A DNA stretch of 64,000 bases from Leptobacterium_A meishanense (GTDB lineage Bacteria; Bacteroidota; Bacteroidia; Flavobacteriales; Flavobacteriaceae). The stretch covers positions 1-64,000 of the forward strand of contig NZ_JBBEXE010000007.1 of assembly GCF_037645805.1 (NCBI RefSeq), in the 5' to 3' direction. A program made the position numbers and the translations under genes. Below, piece by piece: positions 1-8,500 of this stretch; position 1 is the first letter of the stretch, and each line of letters begins with the position of its first letter. Below the pieces are notes generated by a model, which saw only the letters and a list, made by a program, of their open reading frames with translations, ran no database searches and was not told the origin of the DNA.

Positions 1-340
1 TAATATTTAATAGTGATATGTCAGTTAGTTTTTCACATAGTTTTATTTATTAAGGTTAGGTATTATGGTTGTGTCTGTTTTTTAATGATTTCAAAAGAAA
101 ATAATTAAACGACTACAATTATAACAATTAAAGATAGAAATACCCTACCCTTTTTATTGATTTTTTGATATAAAAAATAAAGTTTTAATTGCTGAAGTAT
201 TGTTTATTTTTATTTAATCCTTGTTCTGTCTATATCAAATGGGATTTTCTATAATTTAGAAGGACTACCTATATAAGTCATTTTGCACATTATTTTTTTC
301 TCTATGCCTACGGTTAGTATAAAAGATATTGTAATACCAT
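1..340. other. AT-rich stretch without a recognisable gene
   Basis: No convincing open reading frame, RNA gene or strong promoter was seen here. The DNA is very AT-rich. A short inverted repeat (six T, gatat, six A) near 163-179 could form a weak hairpin, but it has no GC core and is not called as a terminator. The segment lies downstream of the minus-strand gene at 341-805, so any transcript end of that gene would fall here. Confidence 0.5.
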
Positions 341-805
341 TTATAGATTGTTGACAGTAGCTTTCTTTTTAATAAACAGCAATGAAGCACAATAAATGAC
401 TATGATTAAAAGGGCTCCAATTTCAATTCCATAGCTTAAGCGCCAAAACCATTTCATTGCATTTTGTCCGCCCTGAAATGATTCTTTTTCAGAAAAAGAA
501 AAAGAGAGATTACCTGCGAGTAAATATGCTAATGGCAGCCAAAGAATTGCTAGGGTGATTATGATTTTAAGAAATACCGCTAGAATTTTGTTGAACTTTT
601 TTGTAGGCCTCCTTAATTCTTTAACTCCCCAGTATATTGTATGCGGAAATGAAATTATTCCAGCCCAAATAATAAAACTTCCTAGCGGTACAGTATTAGA
701 ATTATCTATAGCCACTGTCAATAAAAAAGAGCCGGTGGCTAAAAGTAGAATCGTTGAAAAAGTCACAATTAGACAACTGAAAAACCAAATATTTCTTTTA
801 TTCAT
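341..805 (-). CDS. Small integral membrane protein of unknown function
   Basis: A 154-residue protein with four hydrophobic stretches long enough to span the membrane, near residues 8-32, 42-60, 73-96 and 125-147, joined by short charged loops; the C-terminus is a lysine-rich tail. The N-terminal segment could be an uncleaved signal anchor. No family motif was recognised, so no function is given. It starts with ATG and lies about 50 bp upstream of the alr stop region, as the last gene of the minus-strand series tdk, alr, this gene. The composition is as AT-rich as the flanking DNA. It could be a lineage-specific protein; confidence that it is coding rests on the clean membrane-protein pattern over the full length. 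Confidence 0.6.
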   Translation of the reverse strand: MNKRNIWFFSCLIVTFSTILLLATGSFLLTVAIDNSNTVPLGSFIIWAGIISFPHTIYWGVKELRRPTKKFNKILAVFLKIIITLAILWLPLAYLLAGNLSFSFSEKESFQGGQNAMKWFWRLSYGIEIGALLIIVIYCASLLFIKKKATVNNL

Positions 806-854
806 TTTTTAATTGCTGCTAACCAATGGTTATATGTCATAACTTTAAAAACTA

Positions 855-1967
855 TTATTTAAAAACCACCCGTTTTACCCGTTGGGAAACAGCAGTAAGC
901 AATTCATAAGAAATGGTATTTGCCGTAGCGGCAAAAGTGGCTACGTTGGGGTTTTGGCCAAAGAGGATAACTTCGTCGCCTTCGTGGCAATGAATATCTG
1001 TGATGTTTACCATGAGCATGTCCATACACACGTTGCCAACAATCGGGGCTTTTTTACCATGAATGGTGACGAAGCCGTTTCCGTTTCCGTATTGCCGTCC
1101 AATACCATCGGCATGACCTATGGGAATGGTAGCGGTTTTCATTTTTTCAGAAGCAATAAACCCCCGGTTATAGCCCACACTTTCCCTAGGCGCAATGTTG
1201 TGAATCTGCGAGACAACACTTTTTAAGGTAGCAATAGGTTTTAGATGTTGGTTGTAATTAGGGTCATTGCCAAAACCGTACAGCCCAATACCGCTTCGAA
1301 CCATATCAAATTGCGCAATAGCGGCATAGTTAAGTATCCCGGAGGTATTTAGCAGGTGAAGCATTGGCCGGAAGCCTATTTCGCTTTCAAATTGCGCAGC
1401 AATTTTTTTAAATTCTTCAATCTGGGCAAGCGTAAAATCTTTTTCGTTGAGATCTTCCGAGGCTGCCAAATGAGAAAAAACAGAGGTTACTTTTACCTGT
1501 GGGGCCTCTTTTAATATGGAGACAAGGGAGTTGGTCTCACTACTCTCAAAACCAAGCCGGTTGAGCCCGGTATTGAATTTTATGTGAACGGGATAATTGG
1601 TTTGCTTGTTTTTTTCCGCAGCGTCCAAAAAAGCGTTCAGTATGTAGAATGAGTAGATGCTAGGCTCGAGACATCGTTCAATTAGCATTTCCAGATTCGC
1701 CTTTTGAGGATGCAAGACCAAGATCGGGGCGGTGATCCCGGCATTCCGCAACATAACACCTTCATTCACATAGGCTACGGCAAAATAATCAACGTTTAGT
1801 TCATCTTGGAGGTAACGGGCTATTTCAACGGCATCACTCCCATAGGCAAAGGCTTTTACCACTGCTAAAAATTTGGTTTCCGGTTTTAACTTTGACTTTA
1901 AGTATTCGTAATTATGCTTTAAGTGGTTGAGGTTGATCTCCAAGACAGTCTCATTAGCTATTGGCAT
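855..1967 (-). CDS. alr: Alanine racemase
   Basis: PLP-dependent alanine racemase that interconverts L- and D-alanine in the cytoplasm, supplying D-Ala for peptidoglycan. The 370-residue length matches the family. Seen motifs: the PLP-binding lysine Lys38 in VVKAFAYG, the GLNRLG segment with Arg137, the C-terminal beta-domain tyrosine Tyr266 in VGYNRGF, and the MD pair at 315-316 that lines the substrate entry. The usual PIGYADG motif reads PIGHADG here. It is a stand-alone enzyme; many Bacteroidetes instead carry a MurF-Alr fusion, so a second copy elsewhere is possible. It follows tdk by 7 bp and is probably co-transcribed with it. Confidence 0.95.
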   Translation of the reverse strand: MPIANETVLEINLNHLKHNYEYLKSKLKPETKFLAVVKAFAYGSDAVEIARYLQDELNVDYFAVAYVNEGVMLRNAGITAPILVLHPQKANLEMLIERCLEPSIYSFYILNAFLDAAEKNKQTNYPVHIKFNTGLNRLGFESSETNSLVSILKEAPQVKVTSVFSHLAASEDLNEKDFTLAQIEEFKKIAAQFESEIGFRPMLHLLNTSGILNYAAIAQFDMVRSGIGLYGFGNDPNYNQHLKPIATLKSVVSQIHNIAPRESVGYNRGFIASEKMKTATIPIGHADGIGRQYGNGNGFVTIHGKKAPIVGNVCMDMLMVNITDIHCHEGDEVILFGQNPNVATFAATANTISYELLTAVSQRVKRVVFK

Positions 1968-1974
1968 AGGCGTA

Positions 1975-2613
1975 TTATTTATTGTTTTTTCCGGAGATTT
2001 CCTCAGGGTCTTTTACATCTATTTTTCGCACTTTTTCGTGGAGCATAGCTTTGAAAAAAGCGGCACGGCTTAGGGGTTCATAAGCTTCAGTTTCCCCTAA
2101 AAGCACCAAGTTGTCATCATTCGACTTTCGGAAGCTGTAATTGGCCAGGTTTCCGGTACGGGTACAAACGGCATGTACTTTGGTTACATATTCGGCCGTA
2201 GCCATAAGTGCCGGCATAGGGCCAAAAGGGTTTCCTTTAAAATCCATGTCCAGTCCGGCAACAATCACCCGGATACCTTTGTTGGCCAAATCGTTGCAAA
2301 CGGCTACAATTTCATCGTCAAAAAACTGGGCTTCGTCAATTCCTACCACATCACAACTATCAGCCAATAAGCGGATGTTGGCAGCAGCAGGAACGGGTGT
2401 AGAACGGATTTCATTGGCGTCGTGCGATACCACCATTTCATCATGGTAGCGACTGTCAATGGCAGGCTTAAAAATCTCTACTTTTTGGTGGGCAAATTGC
2501 GCACGTTTTAGCCTGCGGATGAGCTCTTCAGTTTTTCCGGAAAACATAGAACCGCAAATTACTTCGATCCACCCAAATTGTTCTTTATGATTTACCGTAT
2601 TTTCGAGAAACAT
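1975..2613 (-). CDS. tdk: Thymidine kinase (type II)
   Basis: Phosphorylates thymidine to dTMP with ATP in the pyrimidine salvage pathway. The 212-residue protein has the P-loop GSMFSGKT at residues 21-28 and the DEAQFF Walker B-like motif at 93-98, both characteristic of the TK1-like type II family. The C-terminal zinc region keeps one cysteine (VCTRTG) where many relatives have CxxC, so zinc binding may be altered. It starts with ATG and is the first gene of a minus-strand pair with alr. A TAAATTTG box (positions 2670-2677, minus strand) fits the Bacteroidetes -7 element, and a small GC-rich hairpin (about 2633-2653) would lie in the leader. Confidence 0.94.
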   Translation of the reverse strand: MFLENTVNHKEQFGWIEVICGSMFSGKTEELIRRLKRAQFAHQKVEIFKPAIDSRYHDEMVVSHDANEIRSTPVPAAANIRLLADSCDVVGIDEAQFFDDEIVAVCNDLANKGIRVIVAGLDMDFKGNPFGPMPALMATAEYVTKVHAVCTRTGNLANYSFRKSNDDNLVLLGETEAYEPLSRAAFFKAMLHEKVRKIDVKDPEEISGKNNK

Positions 2614-2717
2614 TTTGTATTTTTCAAGACGAAAACGGGGATCATTCCCGTTTATAGCTATAAGCTGTACAAATTTATTAAAAAAGCGGAGTGCCTGTTG
2701 GTATAAATTAAAAACTT

Positions 2718-3368
2718 ATGAAGAAGAAATTAGAATCCGAATTGGTTAGCATTGCTCACAGGATATTAAAACTAAAAGGAAAGGAAGATATTGTAGCATT
2801 GCAAAAAGAGGCTAAAAATGTGTATGAGCAACTTACTATTTTAAAGTTTGTAGAGGAACACTTTGGCTCTTTAAAGCCGTTGGTTGGCAAAAGTGAAGTA
2901 GTTGCTAAGTTTGAAGAACTGGCAGCATCTGTACTTGATGAAAACAAACGAGTGCCGGAAAGTAACCCACATGAGGAGGATATCGTGACTCCGTTGATGG
3001 ACACTATAAAAGATATGGTAGCAGAAATGCCCAAAGAGGATTCACTGGATGATCTCCTGGCAGATTATAAAATTGAGCCCCAGTTTGTGGAAAAAGAAAA
3101 AGTAGCATCAAAGCCGATATCGGTACAACAAAAATTGAAAAAGGGCATCTCCATTGACCTGAATGACCGGATTGCTTTTGTAAAACACCTCTTTAATGGA
3201 AGCACGGAGGATTTTAACAGGGTGGTTTCACAGCTCAATACCATTGATAATGAAAAAGAAGCATTGCACTTTATCAATGACATGATAAAACCGGACTATG
3301 GTAACTGGAAAGGAAAGGAAACATACGAGCAACGTTTGGTAGAATTGATACAATACAAGTTCAATTAA
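2718..3368 (+). CDS. Conserved-looking protein of unknown function
   Basis: A 216-residue soluble, acidic protein, mostly predicted helix, without a signal peptide or membrane segment. Residues 1-60 look like a helical bundle (many Lys/Glu/Leu heptads), 75-140 is a low-complexity acidic linker, and the C-terminal 75 residues form a compact motif-rich segment beginning at ISIDLNDRIAFVKHLFNG. I recall similar C-terminal segments in flavobacterial hypothetical proteins, but know no function. It is divergent from tdk and 14 bp upstream of the DoxX-like gene, so it may head the plus-strand unit leading to rsmI. Confidence 0.75.
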   Translation: MKKKLESELVSIAHRILKLKGKEDIVALQKEAKNVYEQLTILKFVEEHFGSLKPLVGKSEVVAKFEELAASVLDENKRVPESNPHEEDIVTPLMDTIKDMVAEMPKEDSLDDLLADYKIEPQFVEKEKVASKPISVQQKLKKGISIDLNDRIAFVKHLFNGSTEDFNRVVSQLNTIDNEKEALHFINDMIKPDYGNWKGKETYEQRLVELIQYKFN

Positions 3369-3382
3369 TATTTTCATATAAA

Positions 3383-3733
3383 ATGGTACAACGTATTATT
3401 TATTGGATAGTCACTGGACTGATATCACTTCTATTTTTGTATTCGGCAACGATATATTTTACCAATTATGAAAGAGTTGAAGATTTCTTTCAACAATATG
3501 GGTATCCCACTTATATTGTGTATCCGTTGGCTGTGGCCAAGGTATTGGGAATAGCAGTAATTCTTATTAATAAATGGAAGGCCTTAAAAGAATGGGCGTA
3601 TGCCGGATTCTTTTTTAATTTAGTTTTAGCTTTTTCTGCCCATTACACATATCAGGATAGTATTTTTACAGTGAGTTTGGCCTTACCACTATTATTGATT
3701 TCTTATTTCTTAGGGAAAAAAGTCCGATCGTAA
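3383..3733 (+). CDS. DoxX-like membrane protein
   Basis: A 116-residue protein with four transmembrane helices (about residues 5-24, 44-62, 70-88 and 93-111), matching the size and topology of DoxX/DoxX-like proteins. Family members have been linked to quinone or redox functions in other bacteria, but that cannot be assigned here. The ATG start lies 14 bp after the upstream stop, and rsmI begins 13 bp after its own stop, so the three genes probably share a transcript. Confidence 0.72.
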   Translation: MVQRIIYWIVTGLISLLFLYSATIYFTNYERVEDFFQQYGYPTYIVYPLAVAKVLGIAVILINKWKALKEWAYAGFFFNLVLAFSAHYTYQDSIFTVSLALPLLLISYFLGKKVRS

Positions 3734-3746
3734 AAATTTACAAAGC

Positions 3747-4418
3747 GTGTCAAAACTATACATTGTTCCTACTCCTATTGGCAATCTGGAAGACATAACC
3801 CTAAGGGCTATTAGGGTTTTAAAGGAAGTGGACATTATTTTGGCAGAAGATACCCGTACTAGCGGAAAACTTCTTAAGCATTTTGATATTACCACCCCTA
3901 TGCAAAGCCACCATATGCACAATGAGCACAAAATGGTAGATGTTATTGTAAAGCGAATCCAGAATGGTGAAGCGATTGCTTTAATAAGCGATGCCGGCAC
4001 CCCAGCAATTTCCGATCCGGGATTTTTACTCACCCGTGCATGTATTGAAAACGATATTGAGGTAGATTGTTTGCCGGGAGCAACGGCTTTTGTACCCGCG
4101 TTGGTGAACAGTGGATTGCCGAATGACCGATTTGTTTTTGAAGGGTTTTTGCCGGTTAAAAAAGGACGGCAAACACGTTTAAAACAATTAGCAGAAGAAC
4201 CTCGAACCATCATTTTTTACGAATCGCCACACAAGTTGATAAAAACACTAGGGGATTTCATGACATACTTTGGGGAAGACCGACCTGTTTCTGTTTCCCG
4301 TGAGCTTTCCAAACTCCATGAAGAAACCATACGCGGTACTGTAAAAGAAGTGTTGGAATATTATACCAACAAACCCCCGAAAGGGGAAATTGCCCTCATC
4401 GTTGGAGGGAAGAAGTGA
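3747..4418 (+). CDS. rsmI: 16S rRNA 2'-O-methyltransferase (C1402)
   Basis: SAM-dependent tetrapyrrole-methylase-fold enzyme that 2'-O-methylates cytidine 1402 of 16S rRNA in the small subunit. Clear family motifs: LYIVPTPIGNLEDITLRA at the N-terminus, AEDTRTSGKLL near residue 34, and ALISDAGTPAISDPG near 75-90. It begins with GTG; no in-frame ATG precedes the conserved N-terminal motif, so this start is favoured. At 223 residues it is shorter than the roughly 285 residues of the enterobacterial enzyme and ends just after the methylase domain, without the small C-terminal domain. Confidence 0.95.
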   Translation: MSKLYIVPTPIGNLEDITLRAIRVLKEVDIILAEDTRTSGKLLKHFDITTPMQSHHMHNEHKMVDVIVKRIQNGEAIALISDAGTPAISDPGFLLTRACIENDIEVDCLPGATAFVPALVNSGLPNDRFVFEGFLPVKKGRQTRLKQLAEEPRTIIFYESPHKLIKTLGDFMTYFGEDRPVSVSRELSKLHEETIRGTVKEVLEYYTNKPPKGEIALIVGGKK

Positions 4419-4422
4419 TACT

Positions 4423-4995
4423 ATGCAAAACCTGCTGACCACCATTAAAACCTGCACACTTTGTGAAAAACACTTGCCTTTAGGCGCAAACCCGGTGGTT
4501 GCTGCGCATCCTGAAGCGAAAATACTAATTATAGGACAGGCACCCGGAACGAGCGTTCATAAAACCGGCATCCCGTGGGATGACCCCAGCGGAAGACAAC
4601 TTCGTAAATGGTTGGGGGTTTCCAACCCGGTATTTTATGATGAAACCAATATAGCATTAATGCCGATGGGGTTTTGTTACCCGGGAAAAGGAAAAACAGG
4701 CGATTTGCCACCCCGACCGGAATGTGCCCCACAATGGCATGAGCCATTATTCAAAAAAATGCCAAATATAGAATTGGTTATTTTAATTGGGCAATATGCA
4801 CAGCGTTATTACTTAAAAGAACATATTAAAAGGAACTTGACGGAAACGGTTAGGGCATTTCAAGAGTACATGCCAAAATATTTGCCATTACCACACCCCT
4901 CACCTCGAAACAGATTTTGGTTGACAAAAAACCCTTGGTTTGAAGAACAAGTGCTCCCAGAGTTGCAGGAACGGGTGAAAAAAATATTGAAATAA
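4423..4995 (+). CDS. Uracil-DNA glycosylase superfamily protein
   Basis: A 190-residue protein of the uracil-DNA glycosylase superfamily. It shows the motif GQAPGTSVHKTGIPWDDPSG (near residues 39-58) and a C-terminal HPSPRN motif, equivalent to the two catalytic loops of the superfamily. An N-terminal CxxC (TCTLC) is present, but the four-cysteine iron-sulfur pattern of family 4 enzymes is not complete, so the exact substrate class is open. The ATG lies 4 bp after the rsmI stop; a TTG 33 bp upstream, inside rsmI, is less likely. It would be a cytoplasmic base-excision repair enzyme if active. Confidence 0.82.
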   Translation: MQNLLTTIKTCTLCEKHLPLGANPVVAAHPEAKILIIGQAPGTSVHKTGIPWDDPSGRQLRKWLGVSNPVFYDETNIALMPMGFCYPGKGKTGDLPPRPECAPQWHEPLFKKMPNIELVILIGQYAQRYYLKEHIKRNLTETVRAFQEYMPKYLPLPHPSPRNRFWLTKNPWFEEQVLPELQERVKKILK

Positions 4996-5025
4996 TTGTC
5001 ATTCCTGTGAAAGCAGGAATGACAA
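4996..5025. repeat. Perfect 12-bp inverted repeat between convergent genes
   Basis: ttgtcattcctg and its exact reverse complement flank a 6-nt loop. It begins directly after the stop of the UDG-superfamily gene and points toward the AhpD-like gene from the other side. It could act as a bidirectional transcription terminator, though no long T-run follows; the gtcatt...aatgac ends resemble the other intergenic palindromes in this window. Confidence 0.7.
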
Positions 5026-5079
5026 AGATACTGTTATCCCTTCTCTCTACTCAATACCAACTTCTCATATCTAAAACAA

Positions 5080-5670
5080 CTACACATGCTTTCCAACATC
5101 CCAACCATTTTTGTCGAGGTATTGTTTACCACTTTCAATAGCATCATCTTCTAAGGTAGTGCCCATACTGTCGTTCCATCGGTTCAGGTACCCGAACAGG
5201 GAAATAACTCCTAACATTTCTACGATTTCCCCTTCATCCCAATGCTCATAAAGCCGGGATTTTGTCGTTTCATCTACTTGGTTAGGCACAAGTGAAGCAG
5301 CTAAAGCAAAATCCAAAGCAGCTCGCTCTGCCTCTGAAAAAGCAGGATGTGTTTTATATTCCCAAATATTGTCCAATTGTTCCTGCTCGGCACCATAACG
5401 CTCCGCCGCTCTAATGGCATGTGCCTGGCAGTACCGGCAACCCGTAGCGTTACTGCTTACCCAGGCAATCATCCGCTTTAAAGCAGAAGAGACACGCCCA
5501 TGATTTTCCATAACCGCCATGTTGAGGTTAATGAACGACCGGGCTATTTCCGGCCGTATTTGCATGGTGAGGACACTATTGGGACAAAACCCAAGGGTTT
5601 CGTTAAAAAACTCGGCTAATTTTTTCACTTCCGGATTGGCATCCGAGGATAATGGCGTCACTAAAGGCAT
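5080..5670 (-). CDS. AhpD/carboxymuconolactone decarboxylase-like peroxidase-related protein
   Basis: A 196-residue AhpD-fold protein with the redox motif CRYCQAH, in which the CxxC pair and following histidine form the thiol relay of AhpD-type alkylhydroperoxidases. The rest is helical, as expected. Two starts are possible: a TTG at 5694 or the ATG at 5670. The ATG is preferred because the protein then begins with MPLVTPL and because a TAATTTTG promoter box on the minus strand (5706-5713) would place transcription start near 5699, leaving a leader of about 30 nt. The substrate is unknown; it may help in peroxide detoxification. Transcribed alone, divergent from recJ. Confidence 0.82.
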   Translation of the reverse strand: MPLVTPLSSDANPEVKKLAEFFNETLGFCPNSVLTMQIRPEIARSFINLNMAVMENHGRVSSALKRMIAWVSSNATGCRYCQAHAIRAAERYGAEQEQLDNIWEYKTHPAFSEAERAALDFALAASLVPNQVDETTKSRLYEHWDEGEIVEMLGVISLFGYLNRWNDSMGTTLEDDAIESGKQYLDKNGWDVGKHV

Positions 5671-5705
5671 TTGTTTATAATTTTCAAAATTCAAGAGCCA
5701 AAATA

Positions 5706-5713
5706 CAAAATTA
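5706..5713 (-). promoter_or_regulatory. Bacteroidetes -7 box upstream of the AhpD-like gene
   Basis: TAATTTTG on the minus strand matches the TAnnTTTG element. No good -33 TTTG lies at 19 nt spacing, so the call is tentative. Its position supports the ATG start at 5670 over the TTG at 5694. Confidence 0.4.
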
Positions 5714-5761
5714 GTTTTCCATTTTTGTGCTTTGTTAGAGGATTAATACCTATTTTACACA

Positions 5762-7477
5762 ATGCGTTGGAAATTAAAGCCAATTCCCGATGACGATAAA
5801 ATAAAAACCCTTTCCCAGGAATTAGGGGTAGATAAAACCATTGCCATTTTATTGTTACAGCGGGGGATTGAAACCTATGAAGCCGCAAAAAAATTCTTTC
5901 GGCCGTCACTGGATGACCTGCACGACCCGTTTTTGATGACAGATATGGACAAAGCGGTCAGCCGGATTGAAAAGGCGATAGAAAACAAAGAGAATATTCT
6001 CGTTTTTGGGGATTATGATGTAGATGGCACCACAGCTGTCTCTTTGATGTCATCATATTTAAAAACCATTTATCCCAACGTGGCTACCTATATCCCAGAC
6101 CGTTATGACGAGGGGTATGGAATTTCCTATCAGGGGATTGATTTTGCAGATGATAACGGGATGTCGCTCATTATTGCGTTAGATTGTGGCATTAAAGCCA
6201 TTGAAAAGGTAGCATACGCAAAAGAAAAAGGCATTGATTTTATTATTTGCGATCACCACCGACCGGGTAATGCATTGCCGGAAGCCGTTGCGATTTTAGA
6301 CCCGAAAAGGGACGATTGCAATTATCCGTATGACGAGTTATGTGGTTGCGGAATAGGGTTTAAGCTGACACAGGCCTTAGCCACCAAACGAGGAAAAACC
6401 ATACAGGATTTATTGCCTTATTTGGATCTGGTGGCGACGGCCATTGCCGCAGACATTGTCCCCATAACGGGCGAGAACCGGATATTGGCGTATTATGGAT
6501 TAAAGGAAATCAATGAGCAACCGAGGCCGGGGATAGCGGCCATTGCACATCAAATAAAAAAAGAAGAACTTACCGTAACTGATGTTGTTTTTATTATTGC
6601 CCCACGGATCAATGCGGCTGGAAGGATGAAACACGGGCAGCATGCTGTGGACTTACTCACAGAAACCAATTTTGATACTGCAGTACAGTTTGCGGAAGCG
6701 ATAGAGCAGTATAATCAAGACCGGAAAGACTTGGACGAACAGATAACCAAAGAGGCGTTGCTTCAAATCGAAGAAAACAAGGAGCAACATGGCTGTACTT
6801 CTGTGGTTTATAGTGAACATTGGCATAAAGGGGTGATAGGCATTGTAGCATCCCGTCTTATAGAAACACACTATCGCCCCACATTGGTATTTACAAAGTC
6901 GGGGGAAAAACTGGCAGCATCAGCCCGCTCTGTAAAAGGATTTGATGTGTATGAAGCCATAGAAGCCTGTTCAGGGTATTTAGAACAGTTTGGCGGACAT
7001 AAATATGCAGCAGGGCTTACCTTGAAAGAAGAACAATATAACGCTTTTAAGGAACGGTTTGAGGAAGTTGTTTCCACCTCTATTGACAAGGAATTGCTAA
7101 CGCCGGAAATTTCAATAGATATAGAAATTGAGTTAAAAGAAATCACGCCAAAGTTTTATCGTATCCTGAAACAATTTGCACCTTTTGGCCCGGGAAACAT
7201 GACGCCGGTTTTTATGACCCGCAATCTTCGGGATACCGGATACGGAAAAGTTGTGGGAGGGTATGGCAAACATTTAAAAATAAAGGTTTTTCAAAACATG
7301 CCTAAGCGTTCGGATGGAAGGGCCCAGTATTCTATAGATGGTATTGGGTTTAATTTAGGTGAAAAATTAACGCTTGTTCAAAACAAAAAAGAATTCAGCG
7401 CGGTCTATTCCATAGATGAAAATGAATGGAACGGGAAAGTTGATTTGCAGTTGAAGGTTAAAGATTTAAGAGAATAA
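5762..7477 (+). CDS. recJ: Single-stranded-DNA-specific exonuclease RecJ
   Basis: 5'-3' single-strand DNA exonuclease of the DHH phosphoesterase family, acting in recombination and mismatch or base-excision repair. The 571-residue length equals the family norm. Motifs seen: DYDVDG at residues 84-89, the metal-binding ALDCG near 139-143, the signature DHH at 164-166, GCGIGFKL near 197, and the DHHA1 motif GGHKYAAG near 416. The C-terminal 100 residues form the OB-fold region. The ATG follows directly on the divergent AhpD-like gene's promoter region. It may work with the AddAB-like proteins encoded 7-15 kb downstream. Confidence 0.96.
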   Translation: MRWKLKPIPDDDKIKTLSQELGVDKTIAILLLQRGIETYEAAKKFFRPSLDDLHDPFLMTDMDKAVSRIEKAIENKENILVFGDYDVDGTTAVSLMSSYLKTIYPNVATYIPDRYDEGYGISYQGIDFADDNGMSLIIALDCGIKAIEKVAYAKEKGIDFIICDHHRPGNALPEAVAILDPKRDDCNYPYDELCGCGIGFKLTQALATKRGKTIQDLLPYLDLVATAIAADIVPITGENRILAYYGLKEINEQPRPGIAAIAHQIKKEELTVTDVVFIIAPRINAAGRMKHGQHAVDLLTETNFDTAVQFAEAIEQYNQDRKDLDEQITKEALLQIEENKEQHGCTSVVYSEHWHKGVIGIVASRLIETHYRPTLVFTKSGEKLAASARSVKGFDVYEAIEACSGYLEQFGGHKYAAGLTLKEEQYNAFKERFEEVVSTSIDKELLTPEISIDIEIELKEITPKFYRILKQFAPFGPGNMTPVFMTRNLRDTGYGKVVGGYGKHLKIKVFQNMPKRSDGRAQYSIDGIGFNLGEKLTLVQNKKEFSAVYSIDENEWNGKVDLQLKVKDLRE

Positions 7478-7506
7478 GAGAAGGGAACCTCAAAAGTAAT
7501 TTTTGC

Positions 7507-7577
7507 TGTCAACTTGAGCGCAGTCGAAATATTTTATTGTCAATGATATATAATTTTCGACTGCGCTCAATATGACA
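7507..7577. repeat. Intergenic palindromic (REP-like) element
   Basis: A 16-bp perfect inverted repeat, ttgagcgcagtcgaaa (7514-7529) and its complement (7555-7570), with outer matching tgtca/tgaca ends and a 25-nt AT-rich loop. It lies between the convergent genes recJ and the alpha/beta hydrolase. The gagcgcagtcgaa core is, from general knowledge, common in intergenic repeats of Flavobacteriia. No open reading frame is associated. Confidence 0.8.
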
Positions 7578-7627
7578 AATTTGATGTTTTTACGACTTTT
7601 GAGAAACTCTACTACAAGAGAAGGTAT

Positions 7628-8500
7628 TTATTTCTCTAGAAGTTCTAAAATCTCATCTACAATTAGGGCATGCTGTGTCCAGGGGATAAAATGGTTTTCT
7701 AGTGGGAGTTCTATTACCTTGAGGTGCTCCTCATTGAAATTTTCCTTTGAGAAGGGAACATTCTCAAAGGGCACAATATTATCTTTTTTTCCATGCATGT
7801 GCACTATAGGGACATTAACGGAGGGCCATACATTTTTCACCTTTTTAAGCTCTTCTACATGCGTAAATTTTTCTTCTCCGGCTACACAGAGCGCTCCCGG
7901 GACCATCCATTTGGTCAATTTCCATTTGGAGATATTGGCAAACCAAAAGATTTTTTCATTTTCAGGGTCGATGGCAGGGGCCAACATCATAACACTTTTT
8001 ACTTTATCAGAAAAAAGGCTAGAGTAAGCGGCAATAGGCCCGCCATAGGAATGGCCCACTACCAATACGTAATGCTGCGGAAGGCTGTCAATGACATTAG
8101 AGATAATACGGGTCTGTTCCTCAATAGATGTTAAAGGTTTTCCGAAATTTGAATAACCATATCCCGGACGGTCAATTGCATACAGATGTGCTTTTTCTAA
8201 CAATAAAGAGTCACTTAAATAACGATAAAAAGAATCGGCTGATCCGGGGGCTCCATGAATAAAAACAATCGCAGTATCAACCTTTTTTGATGAAGTATTT
8301 ACAACCCGGATTTTATAATCGTAATTGGAAGGGGAGAAATAATCGATGCGGTTTTCTATCTGCCTTTCGTTAAACAATTCCATAGATTTTTTATCGGATG
8401 TCCTTAGTCGAAAACATGACTGAAAAGCAACAAGGATCACAAAGAGAATAAAATATGGGGTAACCGAAAGGTTGTTTTTATGAAATAACTTATTCACCAT
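7628..8500 (-). CDS. Alpha/beta hydrolase, probable lipoprotein
   Basis: A 290-residue alpha/beta-hydrolase-fold enzyme. The nucleophile elbow is GHSYGG (near residue 149), the oxyanion segment is FIHGAPGS (near 80), the acid is in HGKKDNIVPF, and the final histidine is in ENHFIPW. The N-terminus is a hydrophobic stretch ending in FQSC, which suggests a lipoprotein signal peptide with the cysteine near residue 30, placing the enzyme in the periplasm or outer membrane. Substrate unknown. Its start overlaps the lpxH stop by 11 bp, so the two are translated from one transcript. Confidence 0.85.
   Translation of the reverse strand: MVNKLFHKNNLSVTPYFILFVILVAFQSCFRLRTSDKKSMELFNERQIENRIDYFSPSNYDYKIRVVNTSSKKVDTAIVFIHGAPGSADSFYRYLSDSLLLEKAHLYAIDRPGYGYSNFGKPLTSIEEQTRIISNVIDSLPQHYVLVVGHSYGGPIAAYSSLFSDKVKSVMMLAPAIDPENEKIFWFANISKWKLTKWMVPGALCVAGEEKFTHVEELKKVKNVWPSVNVPIVHMHGKKDNIVPFENVPFSKENFNEEHLKVIELPLENHFIPWTQHALIVDEILELLEK

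Noticed and set aside
3710..4213. A 167-residue open frame on the minus strand opposite rsmI
   Set aside because: It is in the shadow of a well-supported enzyme gene, its protein has no recognisable pattern, and the codon use follows the opposite strand's third-position bias.
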